Notes under the pieces: model-generated
Seen by the model: only the letters and a program-made list of their open reading frames with translations
Database searches by the model: none
What the model was told of the DNA's origin: nothing
Shown here: piece by piece, positions 20,717 to 32,707 of the stretch
How positions within the stretch are numbered: position 1 is the stretch's first letter
Layout of the letters: the number at the start of each line of letters is the position of its first letter
Source: Tricholoma matsutake
Lineage: Eukaryota > Basidiomycota > Agaricomycetes > Agaricales > Tricholomataceae
Reading direction: 5' to 3'
NCBI GenBank assembly: GCA_026075535.2
Contig: AP026549.1
Location: forward strand, 434,001-498,000
Length of the DNA stretch: 64,000 nt
Translations under genes and position numbers: made by a program

Positions 20717-22845
20717 TCAGCAGTAGGGAATGATAAGTAGATAAGCAATAAGTGGTTAGGAATAAAAAAGATAAAAGGTTCTTCACTGCTCAGCAGCAAA
20801 GAACTAGCCAAACAAAGATTAACAGGGTGAGCGGCGGAGAATACAAGAGCGAAGAGCGTTGAGCACAATGGTGTTCCCCACTACTCAGCAGCAGGAAACA
20901 AGAAGGATAGAGAAATCAAATACAAAGGCATTAGTTATTCTCACCAAGGATACTTAGTTCTTCACTGCTCAGCAGCAAAGAACTGGCTGAATGAGGATTA
21001 ATGGGCCGAGCGCTGGGGAATACAAGGACAGAGAGTGTTGAGCATAAGAGCGTTCCCCACTACTCAGCAGGAGGGAACGCAGAGGAGAGGAAGAGGCATT
21101 CCCCGCTACTCAGCAGCAAGGAACGTCGATGAGTAACATAAGAAACAATTTCTAAGTCCAGCATAACTATATACAAACATGATGATGTCATACTTGGACA
21201 TCAGTCATGTGATTTTCAAAATGTTTGCAAACTTCTAAGTCTGAATCTCTTGTCTAATCACCAAGTTCCCTGCTGCTGAGTAGCAGGGAATGCCTCTTCC
21301 TCTCCTCTGCATTCCCTACTGCTAAGTAGTGGGGAACACCATTATTCTGGACCACTCATCCCTATTGTCTCCATCATCATTTGCGCCATCAATTCTCATT
21401 CGGCCATTCTTTGCTGCTGAGGAGTGGAGAACTAAGTATCCTTGGCGATAATATCTAACACCTTTGTGTTTGATTTCACTATCCTTCCCATTACCTGCTG
21501 TGGAGTAGTGGGTAATGCCTATCCCTCTCCTCTGCATTCCCCACTGCTGAGTAATGGGGAATGCTGTCATGCTGGACACTCTTCCCTATCATCTTTGTCA
21601 TCATGCACCTCGTTAATTCTCATTCCGCCGGTTCTTTGCTGCTGAGCAGTGGAGAACTAAGTATCCTTGGCAATAAGATCTAACACCTTTGTATCTGACT
21701 TCTCTATCCTTCCCGTTACCTGCTGTTGAGTAGCAGGGAACACCTATCCCTCTCCTCCATGTTCTCTCCTATGTGTTCTCTCCTCTGTGTTCCCTACTGC
21801 TGAGTAGTGAGGAACACTGTCATGCTGGACACTCCTTTCTATCATATTCATTGTCATTAGCCCTGTTAATTTTTAGTTGTCTGGTTATTTGTCTGCTTGT
21901 TAAAATCAAACATAGTCTCCATCCGGCATAGCGCTCACCCATTACCTCCCGCTCGATCAGTTCTTTGCTGCTGAGCAGTGAAGAACTGACTATACTTGGC
22001 GAGAAGAGCTACCATCTCTTCATTCAATTCCTCTCTCCTTCCTGTTCCTTGCTGCTGAGCAATAGGGAACGATGCTTGTCTTCACCAGCGCTCACCCCAT
22101 CAACTGTTACTCGACTGACTCTTTACTGCTGAGCAGTAAAGAACCTTCTGTGTTCTACTCATCATTAATTGCTGTTCAGCAGTGGGAATCACCATTGTTC
22201 TCGATGTGTGGCACTGTTGGTCATCACTCCTATCATCCACATCATGGAAACACTGTAGTTTTTGACTATCACGAGCATGAGCATTGTTAACACTGTAGCT
22301 CTGAAATTATGCCGCTTTGCAGAGCAAACCCTTTGCATTTATCCTTGTCACACAGTGGGGAATGCCTTTTTTACACACTCCATCACTTTCTACTGGACTC
22401 TGATAGCTGTCACAACCGTCGACACTAGCCAACTGGGTAAGATCAATGTGTTGCAATTATTTATACAACAATACATCAACTGAACAGGTTGGTAACGATT
22501 ACTATTATAGAGGGCTTGCCACTAATATCATTTTTTTCATCCGCAGCCATTGCCGGTACTTCAATTTTGTCAATATGCATCCATCACTTATTTATCAGTA
22601 TCTTTCAAGCGCCATCGCCACCAGGTTTCTGTTTGCCTTCATGGTCTTTTTACTCCTGGGCTCTAACCTTCCGATGGCTTGATTCCATTCCTGGCCTGAT
22701 CAAAGTGTTGCGTTTCCAGCTTGGATGCTTTCAAGTCATAGCAGGGACCATCTTTCCGAACTTTCAGACCAGTAGCCCATATCAAGGCCGCTCTTGGCCC
22801 AGATGGAATGCTTTGGCCACCAGGACATATGGGACTCCTGTATGC

Positions 22846-25082
22846 CTATACCTTCATACTGTAAACCTCTGTAGAAGGTCCGGACAGCACTGCAGATTCC
22901 AGAATTGCCTCCTTTGCCAATCTCCATATAATACCACCTTTCAACACTGCAGTGCGAGCTTGAGGAGAAGACAAAAACCTGTTTCGGATGCTCTCGTACG
23001 TCTCATAGTCTTGTTTCGATGGAACATAACCTGACAAGCAATATCCAAGGCCAAGAACCACAGGTCGGTCGAGTGCGATCTGGTAATTGACAGCAATACA
23101 AGTCTTGAAAGGAATGCCTTGGGAATGCAACTCGAATGCAATGTTGACAAGGTGTGGACCCCAACGTCGGTGAAGACATTCGATCGCAATTGCAGGGTCT
23201 TGAACTAGAAGACTCCAAGGTGCATTGCACAACAAATGGAGGTTCATCGACTCCAGCCAACAGACTAGGCCAATGCTAGTATTCTTGACACATAAGGAAA
23301 TGGTGGGACTGGTTATCTTAAACAGATGTTCATCACTGTGGTGGTTCAAGTCCCACAATCCTGCAGGAGGATATTGAACCACTCCTCCAGCCACTTCAAG
23401 GAGCCTCCAACTAGCTCCCTGATCACACCCATCGCAGCCGGATGAGCTGAGACTTGTGATTCAATGCCGAGGATCCTTTTTGTCATATTCCAATCAGGCA
23501 ATGAAGAACTAGAGCTGGCATATGTGGAACTTAGTATAAGTCCATATCTGTAATGCGCAATGTCAATGATGGTGTTGTGAGAGTGAGAATCTGTAATATT
23601 TGAGGAAACCTCCAGATTGTAGTCAGGGTTAGTATCATTCCATTCAGACGCATTAAGGCATTTGGGCAGGTGTGTGAGGAGTACTTTCACAGGAGTCATG
23701 GTGTCATTACCAGGTGGAATACCAATGCCATCATGTTGAATACCAGTCATACCGTATGGTTCATCATCCAAGTCATCGTTTGGATTGATCGCATTGGGAT
23801 CGAACTCTGAGCAAATGTCCCACTCATCGGAAAAACCATTGTATCGCCTTTGCGAGGGAGCATATTCTTCCCACAACTCAGCAACATCACCCCTAGGAAC
23901 TTGTTTTCTGATGCAAAAGCCACTTTTGTGCTTATCCCAATAGAACACCATAGCTCCTTTTTTACCTGGAGCTTTGCCTGTCTTGCTATGACTCTTTCTC
24001 AATAAACATCTCTGTTTCTACATAGATGATTCTTCCACTTCCAAGGCATGAATCTTTTCTCTCCTGCAATCAAAATATGACATCCATGTCTCTCTTGGCT
24101 TCTGCATTGTTTCCTGAAGGAGACTGATAGTTTTTGGTGCTGCTGGGCTCTGAAGAGGGGGAGTGGGAGTGGGGCTGGGGATACTGAAATGACTGGCAGC
24201 TGATGTAAAGGCAGGGGTAGCAGGGATTTTCATCTTAGTGGCTTCAATCTGGGCCTTCTTAGGTTGATACTTCTCCAGCTTCTGATCATAGGACATTATT
24301 GGATCAGAGATAGTACCCCAATAAAACCAAATGGGAACGTTCGATCGAAACATAGGCATGATGATGCTCATAGTGTCTTCATCGACAGTGACATCCATGA
24401 AGGAGCCAAATCTGGGGATACTGAAATCAGCCACGATGGAATGCATAAGATCTTCAATCCAAGACAGTTGTAATGACTGGTCTTCTCACCAAAGCAACAA
24501 CACCCATTGTGGATACTTGTCTGCAGATGCAGTAACTCCAATGAGGGAGATAGACCACAAACACAATGCCATAAGTGGAACAAAGGCATCTCACGATTTC
24601 ATTGCACAATGTCATGTGAATACCTCCTTTGTGTGTCTGTTATGATAACCACAAGTGCTTGGCACTGGGCCTGGCTCCCAACCCAATTGCAGATTCACTC
24701 TGCCTGTAGTAAGCAGCACGTTTGTCACCCACAGCAAAGCCATTTCAAGCTGGTACCATCTTTCTTGGACCTCCCACTTGAGGAAGTACCAGCCACCATC
24801 TCGTGTGATAGGTACACCATTATATGTGCAGGCCAAGCGCTGGAGAATCGGATTGTCATAACTTGGATAACAAGCAATATACGGCAAGTGCGGTGTTAAT
24901 TTTGAGTGCCATTGAACCTTTGAAGCCTCTCGAGGATGATGGATCTTGCAAGAGAATTGATTTGATCTATCAGGAACAGCAGGAAGGTAATCAGCATTCG
25001 GAGATGAATATACCTCCCCTCCAGGCATGACAAATACTTGAACTTCATTAAAACCTGCATAATAGGTTAGTAACATATTCAC
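22846..25082 (-). pseudogene. Anonymous Agaricomycete repeated-family protein (RRWGPHLVNIAFELH type)
   Basis: Minus-strand reading from 25082: PHLPYIACYPSYDNP, ITRDGGWYFLKWEVQERWYQ, an in-frame TGA in the FT/HCAMKS context and another before DAFVPLMALCLWS. Then SWIEDLMHSIVADFSIPRFG, VPIWFYWGTI, a Pro/Ala linker, AMVFYWDKHKSGFCIRKQVPRG and an acidic stretch. After a frameshift near 23375 comes CLHRRWGPHLVNIAFELHSQ, then RNRFLSSPQARTAVLKGGI. TAG at 24018-24020 also interrupts it. I recall this order from a large anonymous family in mushroom genomes; function is unknown. The family resemblance is memory, not a search result. Confidence 0.6.
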
Positions 25083-25599
25083 CAGTATGCCAGTAGCAAT
25101 ACTGACTCATTGCGATCCAGCAAGTTATGGTCAATGATAGTCAGCAGAGCGATTATGTCATTGATAAATGCATAACTATGATCACATGCTCTTAACTCGA
25201 CCAGCGCTTAAATGGAACATCACATAAAAGTGCTATTTAGGGGGGGGGTATACAACCTGGATACAGGCTATGGCAACAGCTAGGAAACTATGATATGCAA
25301 GTGTGAGAAAAGAGAAAAATGACAATGGTATAGGAGACTAGGCTCGGCAGAACAACATGAAAGCATGGAAATAAGACAAGTGACACCATCTGACATATGC
25401 ACTCTCCTACAACGAGGTGTCATCCAACATCCAAAACAAGTCATCATCATGGAAAAAAGATAAAGGAAAGGGTGAATAGTGTGGACTACCTGTATTTTAT
25501 ACAAGGTCAGCACAAGGAAGCAAAATACTACAGCTTGACACTGACGCATCATTTCCACAGAGGACAGCTACCCACAAAATATTGAATGATGCATGAACC

Positions 25600-28094
25600 C
25601 TGTTTGGGTCATATTTGGATGTGGTGTAACAAACAAGAATGACAGAGTCCTCCGGCACGGTGCCTGCGAAACGAGGGAAAGTCTCATCAATATTCCTGAC
25701 ATGGCTGGGTAGATCAAGCTTCTTTTTCCGTGCATCAAAAATCGGTACTAGGACATCACCAATTCAGCATGAGTCAAGGCAAAGGGACATTTGAACATAC
25801 TGTCCTCATCCAGGGAACGGAGGCTGATCATGGACATCTGAGACAGCTTTCTGATGGTAGATGTAGGCTTTGCAAATCTGCCACCCTTAAACTTCAAACT
25901 TGATGCCTCGCCGCCACTGGCAGATTCTAGACCACACCTAGTCTGAACAAACTTGCTTGATTGTTGCAATTCTTACCTATCAGTCCTTGACGTGACGAAA
26001 AACTCATAACATTACCATCGAGTAATTGCCCCTTGAATTGTTCGGTATCAAAAATCATTGCAGTTGCGGTGATCATCTGATCGGCCTCCAAAGCAAAAGG
26101 GATGAGAGTCATCGTCTTCATCCATTTTCCATTCGATATCTGGAAAGGGGCCTGCATTTTATCTTCATGCAACATTCCAATTATGAAGCATTGAGCCGGC
26201 ACCAACTGCCCTCTGTAGCAGATGTAGGGAGATGAGTAGGTACCAGAGGGCACTTTGAGACAAAACAAGGTCAGGTCGGCACGAGAAAGGTTGGTCACAT
26301 TCATACTCTTGTCAGCTTCAAAGCAGAGAAGCTCACGAAGGTACCTTTATGATAAACAGTGAGTCTGCTAGTTTTGAATCAGCTGAAATGAACACAAACT
26401 TCATGTCCACTTTCAGAAATGCCTCCTTCACATTAGAGTAGAATGCAAAGCCCTGTAACACTTCTTGCCTGTTGGGGTTTGACTATCCAATCATCTTTTT
26501 GCCACTAGGAAGGAGACACATCAAACTCAATACCATGCTTATAAAATTATGCAATGTACCCAGGCAGCTTAGGCAAATTCTTGTATGTATCTTTCAAATG
26601 CTTGTCCACCAATAACTTATCAAAGACACCACAGCATTTCAAGGCCGGTGACCTTATTGACAATTAGGAGGAGCTTGGTATTTTGAATGGCAGGACTCAC
26701 TTGACTTTTGCATCCAGATCTTCCAGATAAACGGTATCATCATTCGGCTGATCCCTGTGAATTGGCAAAAGGATCATGATCAGCAGCAATAATAATCAGA
26801 GCAAGTAAGTAAGCATGGACCTCTTATTGTTTTCTTTGGCCTTCTTAGCCCTCTTCATCATCATCATTACTGTCAGGCCAACTCATCTTATCATCCTCAT
26901 CATCTTTGTTGATGCCATCATTTTTGTTGATGCCATCATCTTTGTCAACACCATCATCTTCATCAACACCATCATCTTTGTCAACACCACCATCTTTGTC
27001 AACACCATTCGATATATGCAGTTGCAATGGATCAACAAAACAGATAACACACTAGTAAAAAGGGCTACCCAACCTTTTCCCTTGGCTGGAATTATGATTC
27101 ACAGAGTTCACTTTCTTTCCTCTGGCCTTGGAGGGAGGCTTACTGGTTTTAACAGGCAAGCCCTTTTTTGACTGTGGCCTACCAAAAAAAGAAAGAAAAT
27201 ACAATAAATAAACTGACAGAGAACTGCAAACTTCCAATGTAGAAATGTACTTGTTGTCTTTGGGATCAGCAATGCCACCAGCGATCTCAGGGACTTGAAC
27301 ATTCTTGGATGCCCTGATACAGGAAATATAAGCTTGACAGGCCATTGATATCTCATGCAAGCAACCTACACTTTGACAGCAGGCTTGGATTTGGGCATAT
27401 TGGGGTGAGCTTTCTTGGATGGCTTGCTAAAAATACATAAAGATGTAAGCCAATACAATTTACAAAGTCAAAGCTGAACATATGAAGGTGTTTTATTCAC
27501 AGAATTACCCGGATTGGGCCATTGCTTCTTTGGGGACTCTTGAACAGGGCTACAAAGATGACTTTAGATGCGATGGCACAAGGAGCTAACCTCGCACCTG
27601 ATCTGGCCGCCTTTTGCTTCTTTAGCAGTACATTTAGTTCCTCTAAATCTTTGTCAAACCTGATGCAGAATGACTGTGCAGACCATGACCTACCTCGCTG
27701 GGGTCTTCTTGGGAGTTGGTGTTACCAGAGGCTCAGTCGCCCTACCACGGGTACAATGCTTTGGGGGAGTGACACTGATACACCATAGAGACAAAGCACT
27801 CTAAGCAAAACAAAAGACTCACATTGTAATGGATGGCTCCCTGGGCAAATTTAGCAAACACATACATGAAGACACATCAAAGTTTGAGACTTACAGATCT
27901 TCATCAGATATCTCACTGTCCTCATCACATCTGAAAGCAAGATTAACTGGCATGCATTGCTTGTATAGAATAGTCATACCCAAACACGTCGGAGCCCATG
28001 GAGCCCGTGTAATCATCTGAACCGTTGCTTTCATCAGAATCATCCCTAATGAATTCTGGGGAGACTGGCTGTTTTTTCACTTTACGAGGAGGCA
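25600..28094 (-). pseudogene. Anonymous multi-exon gene (-), MPPRKVKK start, acidic repeats
   Basis: The start at 28094 gives MPPRKVKKQPVSPEFIRDDS and an acidic stretch, then an intron (GTATGA donor). A short exon CDEDSEISDEDL follows at about 27935-27895, ended by GTAAGT. Further exons include a hexapeptide repeat region (26850-27010, VDKDDG type) and KVPSGTYSSPYICYRGQLVP with FALEADQMITATAMIFDTEQ (26304-25927). The last exons hold MSMISLRSLDEDSMFKCPF and FDARKKKLDLPSHVRNID, then VPEDSVILVCYTTSKY. Basic N-terminus and acidic repeats suggest a nuclear protein, but no domain is recognised. It sits upstream of the gene at 22.8-25.1 kb on the same strand. Exon borders are approximate. Confidence 0.5.
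26911..27008. repeat. 18-bp minisatellite, about 5.5 copies
   Basis: Units GATGCCATCATTTTTGTT and AACACCATCATCTTTGTC repeat every 18 bp. On the minus strand they encode a VDKDDG-type hexapeptide inside the surrounding acidic exon. Confidence 0.85.
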
Positions 28095-28099
28095 TTATG

Positions 28100-29380
28100 A
28101 GAAAGCGGGAGGGGATATGGGAGAGCAGAGCACAGAAATCTTACCAAAGTACAAGCTCTTTTAAGGGTATGCAAAAACAAAAAACTCCATATCTTTGATA
28201 AGCCTGCATTCTCATGCTTTGCCAAAAACACCAAAAAAAGAAAAAAAAAAAAAGGTTTCGGTACAGAAACAAAAAGCTAAACACGAGGACTGATTACTAC
28301 AAAACCCATCAAAATAGCCACCAGCCCTGTACGTGATTGAAAGTGGCGCAATCCAAGGCACAACAACATTCAAACCACCATAAGAACAAGCCTTCTGCAT
28401 GGCATTTTTGTATAGGGAAACCATTCATATTCTACAGGCCAACCGGTATTTTACAATTTAACATATAGAGTTTTAGTGAAGGAAAGAAGGAGAACTCCAA
28501 CTCCACAGGGTTTCACATTCCTGAATTATGTGGTGGTCATCAACAGCCACCACATGCCCCTTTTATCCACAGAGCTATGGAACATACTAGAATGGAAGCC
28601 TATTATGAAACAGGAGCTAACAAAAAATTTGAATGTTCAAGCTAATATCACAGCACTGACCTCATGAAAGGAATGTCCTAAAATGTGCATAATTATCTGA
28701 CAGGATCGCAAGGCAGGTCTACACTCTAACGAAATGAATTATTGATTGCAGGATTAGAGCAAAACAGTCATGTGTAGCAAAACCTAAGCATATAAACAAT
28801 GCTTCGGATGAATGATCTCAATCTAGGGAATGGATAGAACATGGCTGTGTCATGCAAATCTGATAAATACAGTACTGCAGAATTTCCCTGGACTCTGCCA
28901 TACAATGATATTGTTCTATAAGTCCTATTGCCTATGAATAATTTCTATGACCAAAATTCAGCCCGTAAGTTCTATCACACTGTTAAAAAAGCCAGGTATT
29001 TCTAATACACACATGACAGGCATGTTGCTTACAGAGATTATTGTCAACTGCGCAGCACTGTGCCCGACACAACTGTTAGTCGCATCATACAGTCAGGTAT
29101 GTTATCCACTGTAATCTGCATACAACTCAACATATTAATGTGAAGCCAACTGTGCAAGCAGAATGACAACATAGCCGAACAGGTAGAACCATACAGGCTG
29201 ACCATCCTCATTGCTGTAAACTTGCAACCATTGCAAATTCTGATGGTGAACAAGAGGAAATGGTCTTATGATTGCAGGGAATCATTTGTGATAGGAATCT
29301 ACCTCCCATTGTAAGACCTCAAACTATGTGAGTACCAGACAAATTACCCACAAACCATATCTGAACCATTCCACAGCACC
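28100..29380. other. Stretch without a supported gene
   Basis: Contains poly-A/T runs (28238-28253) and short frames without features. No repeats were recognised. Confidence 0.4.
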
Positions 29381-30047
29381 TTGCATGCTTGTAAACATCT
29401 CAGGCAATCTATGATGCTTACTGGGTTTGGTGCTGATCAGACAGAAGCCTGCATCGAAGGCATCCAATCTCTTTTTCATTTTTTTGAACAAGCACTACCT
29501 GCAGACTCAATCAAGGTTTGGAGCCCATCACTCTTCAATGGACACCAGGCGATTAACATCGGCAACCAATATTTCACTGACCAGCATGACCTGTCTAACC
29601 ATGAGATGGTACCCTTCAAGAGCTCAGTAGACCCCGACAGAATACTCAAAGAGGCAATGGGCACAGAATTTGTTCATCTGCGTGAGAATGAGGTAGAATA
29701 TTTCAAATGTGTGGGTGATGGACAAGGTAGAGAAAAGTGAGTACCTCGTTATTCCTCTATTATCAACATCTGTTAATTCAAACCAGATATGAAACCATTG
29801 AGCCCAGTAAAATAAGCAAGGGTGACATTGTGGAGGCACAGGTATCGCTCGTGGTTATTCCAGTCAAGAACAAAAAGTACAAGCTGCTCATAATACTATG
29901 AGCGATCACTCTCATTGACTCCCAACCAACCAATGTGAAGTTCATCAACCAAGAATTAAAAATAAAATATTTGACATATGATGCAGGATGCTGCAACAAA
30001 AAGAACACAGAGACCACAACTCATGAGGCAGGTACAACCAGTTCTTA
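29381..30047 (+). pseudogene. Small anonymous protein with GDIVEAQVS module
   Basis: An upstream exon (about 29381-29737) encodes MLTGFGADQTEACIEGIQSL and ends at a GTGAGT donor; the acceptor CAG is at about 29786. The second exon encodes YETIEPSKISKGDIVEAQVS, then VVIPVKNKKYKLLIIL, a TGA at 29899-29901, and AITLIDSQ. A related copy on the minus strand at 41.9-42.4 kb reads GDIVKIQVSFIIVPLKDDKH and then VVLRSIALLD, with Arg where this copy has the stop. Family function unknown. Confidence 0.5.
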
Positions 30048-30232
30048 AGAGAAGAGTAGGGTACATGTGTGATGCAGACGAGGGACCAGGCATTTCAAAG
30101 AAGTTGAATACCAGCGTGGCACTGATGCAGAGCTAGTTAGATATACCATTACAATATTGGATCTACACTAGAATAAACTTAATGTTCAGCCCTTTACTGC
30201 TCTCTATCATTTGTTGTAACCACAACATGAGA

Positions 30233-31183
30233 TCATGCAAAATTCTCCAAATGTTGGGTCATCATCATGAATGCCCACTCTTCCGCAATATAATAGCTGT
30301 GGTGCCAGGTGCTCTTTAGCCAATAAGGTTTGGACACATCTGCATTGACCCATTTCAGGATTGTAACCCCAAGGGCATCCTCAAGAAGTGATCTAAGGGC
30401 GGCCATCCATTGGTCCTTGCTTTCATAGATGGCTGATGAATTCTGCATGTACTCAACGGTGACTTTGAGAATATGTTCTGGGAGGGGTAAATATTGGTTC
30501 ATTACATCATCAAGGAAGTGAGCAAACACAGGGTGGAATAGCTGGATCAGACACGTGATTGTATCTGTAGTATTCTTTGCATCATAATGGCCATTGTAGA
30601 TGGGAGAATTGCATTGGTATTTCCTGTACTCCTAGGATTTGGCAGATGTCGAGGGTGATTCTGCAGTAAGGGCCTTCTTGAGGGCCATTTTGCGCCCTGC
30701 CGATGATGGAAACATTCCTATCAGTAGCATATGAATCAGACAATGTGGTATACACTGTTGACCATGGCCACAAGTTTATCATTCACCTCTCCTGGCTCAA
30801 TGGCTTTGATGGATGGTCCCTTTACAATGATATGTAGATACTCTTCCTTAGGCATATCAGAGAAGACTTTTGACAAGCCATGAACAGGCAATAACGATTC
30901 TTTGTCAAGGAAATTTGTCAGGTTCCCATCAAGACTTTCATTGACGGGGAAAGCAACCTTCCAGAGAACGAGGGTGTCAGCTGGAACATGATCAAATGGA
31001 GGCTTCTTTTCGTCCTTGATGGCCTTCTTCAGCATGCCAACAGTCTCTGTTCCTGCTATTTTGACAGGGAAGATGTGGCTGTGAGGTTCGCCATGCACCA
31101 AACAGTTTATTTCAAGTAGCAGTGAGTCAGAGGTGATGTTCAGGTCAGAAACTGGTGGGAGTTCAGGAAGGAATATTGGCATG
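30233..31183 (-). pseudogene. Crinkler (CRN)-family-like protein, N-terminal ubiquitin-like domain, truncated
   Basis: Minus strand from 31183: after a short lead, DSLLLEINCLVHGEPHSHIF is followed by PVKIAGTETVGMLKKAIKDE and then ADTLVLWKVAFPVN. This is the ubiquitin-like N-terminal header of fungal and oomycete CRN proteins. A frameshift near 30740 leads to VYTTLSDSYATDRNVSIIGR. A third block, FAHFLDDVMNQYLPLPEHIL with VEYMQNSSAIYESKDQW, matches the segment after the header in basidiomycete CRN-like proteins as I remember them. The usual C-terminal kinase-like or nuclease-like effector region is missing. CRN proteins are modular effectors or intragenomic-conflict proteins; this copy looks dead. 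Confidence 0.65.
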
Positions 31184-31326
31184 TGCATGACACATTGAAG
31201 GGTTGTACAGTCGCATGATGTTCAGAGTTTCAAAGGACTTTGCATGCCCGGGCCTTTCAGTAGATCTCACCTACAGTCATATTTTTCCCTCAAACATATG
31301 AAGGGAAAGAGGTCATTCTGCTGGTG

Positions 31327-31690
31327 TCAAACAAAACATGTGCAATCAGCTTGTTGGATGATTGTTATGTTCACGTGACTATAAATTAGTACAATATATA
31401 CATCGAACCACTTTTTCATTGTCCTCACTCTTCCCTTGTCAATCCGCATCTTCCTTGACGTCTCCCTCATCCCCCTCTCTGAACGTCTCATGCTGCCGGG
31501 AGGTGGCCACTCCTGTCCTGTCTCCTCCCTCATCTTGTCCTCATCCAATACCTTGACTCTCTGTTTCTCTTGTCTTGCATTGCTCAATGCTACCTCAAAT
31601 CTCCTGCCATCTGGTATGGCAAACCTCCCCCCCCACTGTGGTTTTAGCATCTTCTCTTTCTCACTGATTTCAATCATCTTGGGGCCATTC
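31327..31690 (-). CDS. Doubtful small basic protein
   Basis: About 116 codons on the minus strand, rich in Arg, Lys, Glu and Met (KKWFDVYIVL near the end). No domain or signal peptide. The opposite strand is also open over part of the stretch. Could be an exon remnant. Confidence 0.2.
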
Positions 31691-31735
31691 AGGTCAATGA
31701 ATCACCGAATGTTCCTGCACACGAATGGCTTCATT

Positions 31736-32270
31736 TTCAGTTATAATGTATGTATGCATACCTCCCCTCCCATGAAATCAAACTGACAGAATTGTGCTGC
31801 AGTTCAGTCCATTGATAACCTCATCAATCTTATGTGTCATAACCCACACATTGCCCACCTTTTGCAACTGCCCATATCTTGTCTGCCTTTTCATGCACCT
31901 CTCGCCTGCACCACCAGCAGCCTCTTTATGGTTGGGTGTTGAGCACCACCTTCTATGGTCTTGCAGGTGTCTTCTCATCTTAGTTCATGGGTTTTTGCTG
32001 GCAGTTCAGAATGTACCTTTGCAGGAGATATTGAATGCCCCAGATTTCAGTTATGAAGTATGTATGCTTGCCCCATCACCTGGGAAACAAACTAACACAG
32101 TTTCATTGCAGCTATTTAGTCCGTCGATGAGCCCCCCTGGATGGCTCCCTCTGCTCACCACCACCATCTGTTTATGCCAACTTTCATCTCCTCCTACACC
32201 CCTATATCTCACATGCCTTTCCTCAACCCTACAACCTCCACAAGCCATCCTCCATATGTGAAGTTGCATA
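31736..32270. repeat. Diverged tandem duplication, period about 310 bp
   Basis: TTCAGTTATAATGTATGTAT at 31736 and TTCAGTTATGAAGTATGTAT at 32046 begin two similar blocks. Each is followed by a CCCC/ACA stretch, then TCAGTCCATTGAT versus TTAGTCCGTCGAT, and then CTGCC/CATGC-rich sequence. The copies are clearly diverged. No coding function is supported. Confidence 0.55.
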
Positions 32271-32445
32271 TACAAGCCAACCTCAAGCCACATGGATGAT
32301 TCACATGGTGGCACATGAGTTTATGGATAGCCATGCCCATAGCAGGCTCATGTCTGCTCCTTGTATGCTATGCATATGTGTTGTAGTGGCTGCATGATAA
32401 ATCCCTCATCTGCTTATTCACACTGAAGTTTGCCAGCAGTTATTA

Positions 32446-32555
32446 ACTGCCATTTGACGAACTTAGGGCATGGCCAATTTTTTTTTTCTTCAAAGTTCGC
32501 CAGTTTTGGAGTTCGAAAAGTATTTCACTTGTAGCTCACTCAATTCTTCATGTAT
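32446..32555 (+). repeat. Left terminal inverted repeat of the mariner-type element
   Basis: Pairs with 35985-36087. It includes a T run at 32479-32488 that is shorter in the partner. Confidence 0.75.
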
Positions 32556-32707
32556 CAATGTAGAACTTACATATTCCTAACCAACTTGACATGCCACAAC
32601 TGCATATACAATAAAATCCATCAAAAACTCGAATTTGAGTGGCTGTGTTTGCACTGCAGGCTTTGAAACATTCCATGACATTGTCTTTTCACAACTATCC
32701 CTATGCT

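Larger units (their letters stand above)
18366..22190. repeat. Cluster of about 21 imperfect 27-bp palindromes arranged as an inverted repeat
   Basis: Two palindrome types recur. Type A has GTTCTT and AAGAAC ends around a CTGCTCAGCAG core; type B has GTTCCC and GGGAAC ends around an ACTCAGCAG core. Approximate starts in the left half: 18367, 18462, 18544, 18614, 20707, 20778, 20872, 20957, 21051, 21088. In the right half: 21264, 21310, 21404, 21490, 21535, 21630, 21715, 21789, 21960, 22044, 22118, with a partial at 22169. Flanking sequence is inverted between halves: CCAAGGATACTTAGTTCTTC at 20945 versus GAACTAAGTATCCTTGGCGA at 21427. Left copies at 18.4-18.7 kb are separated from the rest by the 1.97-kb element inserted at 18737. 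Confidence 0.85.

Noticed and set aside
18366..22190. CRISPR array
   Set aside because: The repeats are palindromes of two kinds with irregular and partly conserved spacers, they are inverted about a centre, and the surrounding genes are eukaryotic.
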